Part shown: positions 23,123-23,980 of the stretch, one piece after another | Position numbering within the stretch: the stretch's first letter is position 1 | Layout: every line of letters starts with the position of its first letter | DNA from: an uncultured Collinsella sp. | GTDB lineage: Bacteria > Actinomycetota > Coriobacteriia > Coriobacteriales > Coriobacteriaceae | Direction of reading: 5' to 3' | Length of the DNA stretch: 23,980 nucleotides | Assembly: GCA_902464965.1 (NCBI GenBank) | Contig: CABQLI010000029.1 | Location: forward strand, 1-23,980 | Program-made: the position numbers and the translations under genes | The notes under the pieces: generated by a model | What the model was told of the DNA's origin: nothing | Databases searched by the model: none | The model's input: only the letters and a program-made list of their open reading frames with translations

Positions 23123-23398
23123 CTACACGAGTATACCTATAAGAAGCTGCAGAACCAGCCTCTGCACCAACTGCAACGCAATAATCGCAACGACCGGCGA
23201 AAAATCGATACCGCCCATCGGCGGGATGAAACGACGGAACAGGTTGAGCCACGGACCGCACACGCTATCAAGCACCGCGGCAATATCCTGAAGCAAACCA
23301 CCCTGCTTCATGGGAATCCACGTCATAAAGCAGTAGACGACAATGAGCGTGGAATAGAAGTTGAACAGCGTGTTGACCAGCTGGACGATAGTGTAGAT
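23123..23398 (-). CDS. YggT family membrane protein
   Basis: YggT proteins are small two-helix membrane proteins encoded next to sepF and divIVA. The clear part is FMTWIPMKQGGLLQDIAAVL, then the conserved PWLNLFRRFIPPMGGIDFSP and a C-terminal helix. The only ATG in frame (23324-23326) would give 67 residues, drop the first helix, and has no ribosome site. The frame continues upstream as NIYTIVQLVNTLFNFYST, a good first helix. The nearest possible start there is ATC at 23396-23398, 13 nt after AGGAG. I give the longer version (91 residues). The start is unusual and uncertain; a base error is possible. The gene follows sepF by 27 bp. Confidence 0.8.
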   Translation of the reverse strand: MYTIVQLVNTLFNFYSTLIVVYCFMTWIPMKQGGLLQDIAAVLDSVCGPWLNLFRRFIPPMGGIDFSPVVAIIALQLVQRLVLQLLIGILV

Positions 23399-23425
23399 GT
23401 TGATGGGAATCTCCTCGTCTTGTCT

Positions 23426-23980
23426 TTACTTAAGGTAGCCGTCGGCACGAAGCTTCTTGAGATCGGAATCTTTGACCTCGCAACCGGCGGGCAGCACCAT
23501 GAACACGCGGTCGCCCACCTCCTTGACCGTGGCACCCAGACCGCAGGCAAAGCCGTAAGAGAAGTCCAAGACGCGCTTGGCAACTTCGGTGCGTACGCCC
23601 ACAAAAATCAGTGCGACAGGCTGCTTGGTGCGAACGCGGCGCACCACGGTCTCCACGTCGTCATAGCTCTCGGGGCGCAGGACATAGGCCGGCAGCTGCG
23701 GCGTGGCGTTGATGATATTGCTCGCATAGGCCGAGGCATCGCTCGGTGCAGGCGCGGGTGCAGCGGCGGCACGGGCGCGGGTATTCTCGACGTAGCTCGA
23801 CGGCGTGTCATAGGCACCAGGACGATAACCGCTCGCAACACTGTCCTGCGAGCGCGAAGGCGGGTTATACGTCGTGGCATGGCGGGAGTCATCGCCGACC
23901 AGCTGACCGGAGCGCGTATACACGGCAACCGACTCAGCTTCACCGCGGCGCGTCTGGCCAAGCAGGCCGTTGCTCGGCTC
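23426..23980 (-). CDS. sepF: SepF, cell division protein (5' end outside window)
   Basis: This is the C-terminal 184 residues of SepF, the membrane anchor that bundles FtsZ filaments at the septum. The window edge cuts off the N-terminal amphipathic helix. The linker is polar and low-complexity (Ala/Pro/Ser/Arg). The conserved domain begins near YVLRPESYDDVETVVRR and continues through PVALIFVGVR, RVLDFSYGFACGL and VGDRVFMVLPAGCEV. A GTG at 23921-23923 is in frame, but the coding reading runs on upstream to the edge, so it is not the start. yggT and divIVA follow in the same direction. Confidence 0.9.
   Translation of the reverse strand, partial: EPSNGLLGQTRRGEAESVAVYTRSGQLVGDDSRHATTYNPPSRSQDSVASGYRPGAYDTPSSYVENTRARAAAAPAPAPSDASAYASNIINATPQLPAYVLRPESYDDVETVVRRVRTKQPVALIFVGVRTEVAKRVLDFSYGFACGLGATVKEVGDRVFMVLPAGCEVKDSDLKKLRADGYLK

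Noticed and set aside
23324..23326. ATG as the true yggT start
   Set aside because: It would delete the first membrane helix encoded in frame upstream and lacks a ribosome site, though it remains the only canonical start.

Overview
The window is a high-GC, gene-dense stretch of bacterial chromosome. Gene content, codon use and the grouping of sepF, yggT and divIVA suggest an actinobacterial host. My impression is Coriobacteriia, probably Collinsella-like, but that rests on recognising protein families and not on a search. There is no rRNA, tRNA, CRISPR array, phage or transposase gene.

Layout from left to right: a structured inverted-repeat element (1-195); a cyuA-type cysteine desulfidase (-) divergent from rpiB (+); ndk (-); then the arginine block on the minus strand, argG, a 56-residue small ORF and argH. 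The argG leader (6374-6652) holds a 24-codon ORF with six Arg codons, ending in three CGA codons and a stop, followed by a stem-loop with a U-tract. It looks like ribosome-mediated attenuation. Next come a Cof-type HAD phosphatase (+), DNA polymerase I (-), an M18 aminopeptidase (+), a YaaA-family protein (+) and a one-helix membrane protein (-). The thiamine genes thiC (behind a TPP riboswitch) and thiD follow (+). Then on the minus strand: an SGNH hydrolase, a TIGR02452/PARG-like macrodomain protein whose QEE motif reads QEA, a Bax-inhibitor-1-like membrane protein and a small basic protein. A pit phosphate transporter and its DUF47/PhoU-like partner are on the plus strand. A 111-bp inverted repeat follows, then a T-rich stretch leading into a nitroreductase. 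The window closes with divIVA, yggT and a 5'-truncated sepF on the minus strand, the division cluster transcribed sepF-yggT-divIVA.

How the genes relate: argG and argH catalyse the last two steps of arginine synthesis. thiC and thiD make and phosphorylate the hydroxymethylpyrimidine half of thiamine. pit and the DUF47 gene form a low-affinity phosphate uptake pair. sepF, yggT and divIVA belong to septum and pole organisation. Most other genes are single units, each bracketed by its own hairpin terminator. The most interesting points are the putative arginine attenuator of argG, the altered catalytic motif of the PARG-like protein, a three-codon ORF with a perfect Shine-Dalgarno ahead of pit, and the apparent lack of a normal start codon for full-length yggT.
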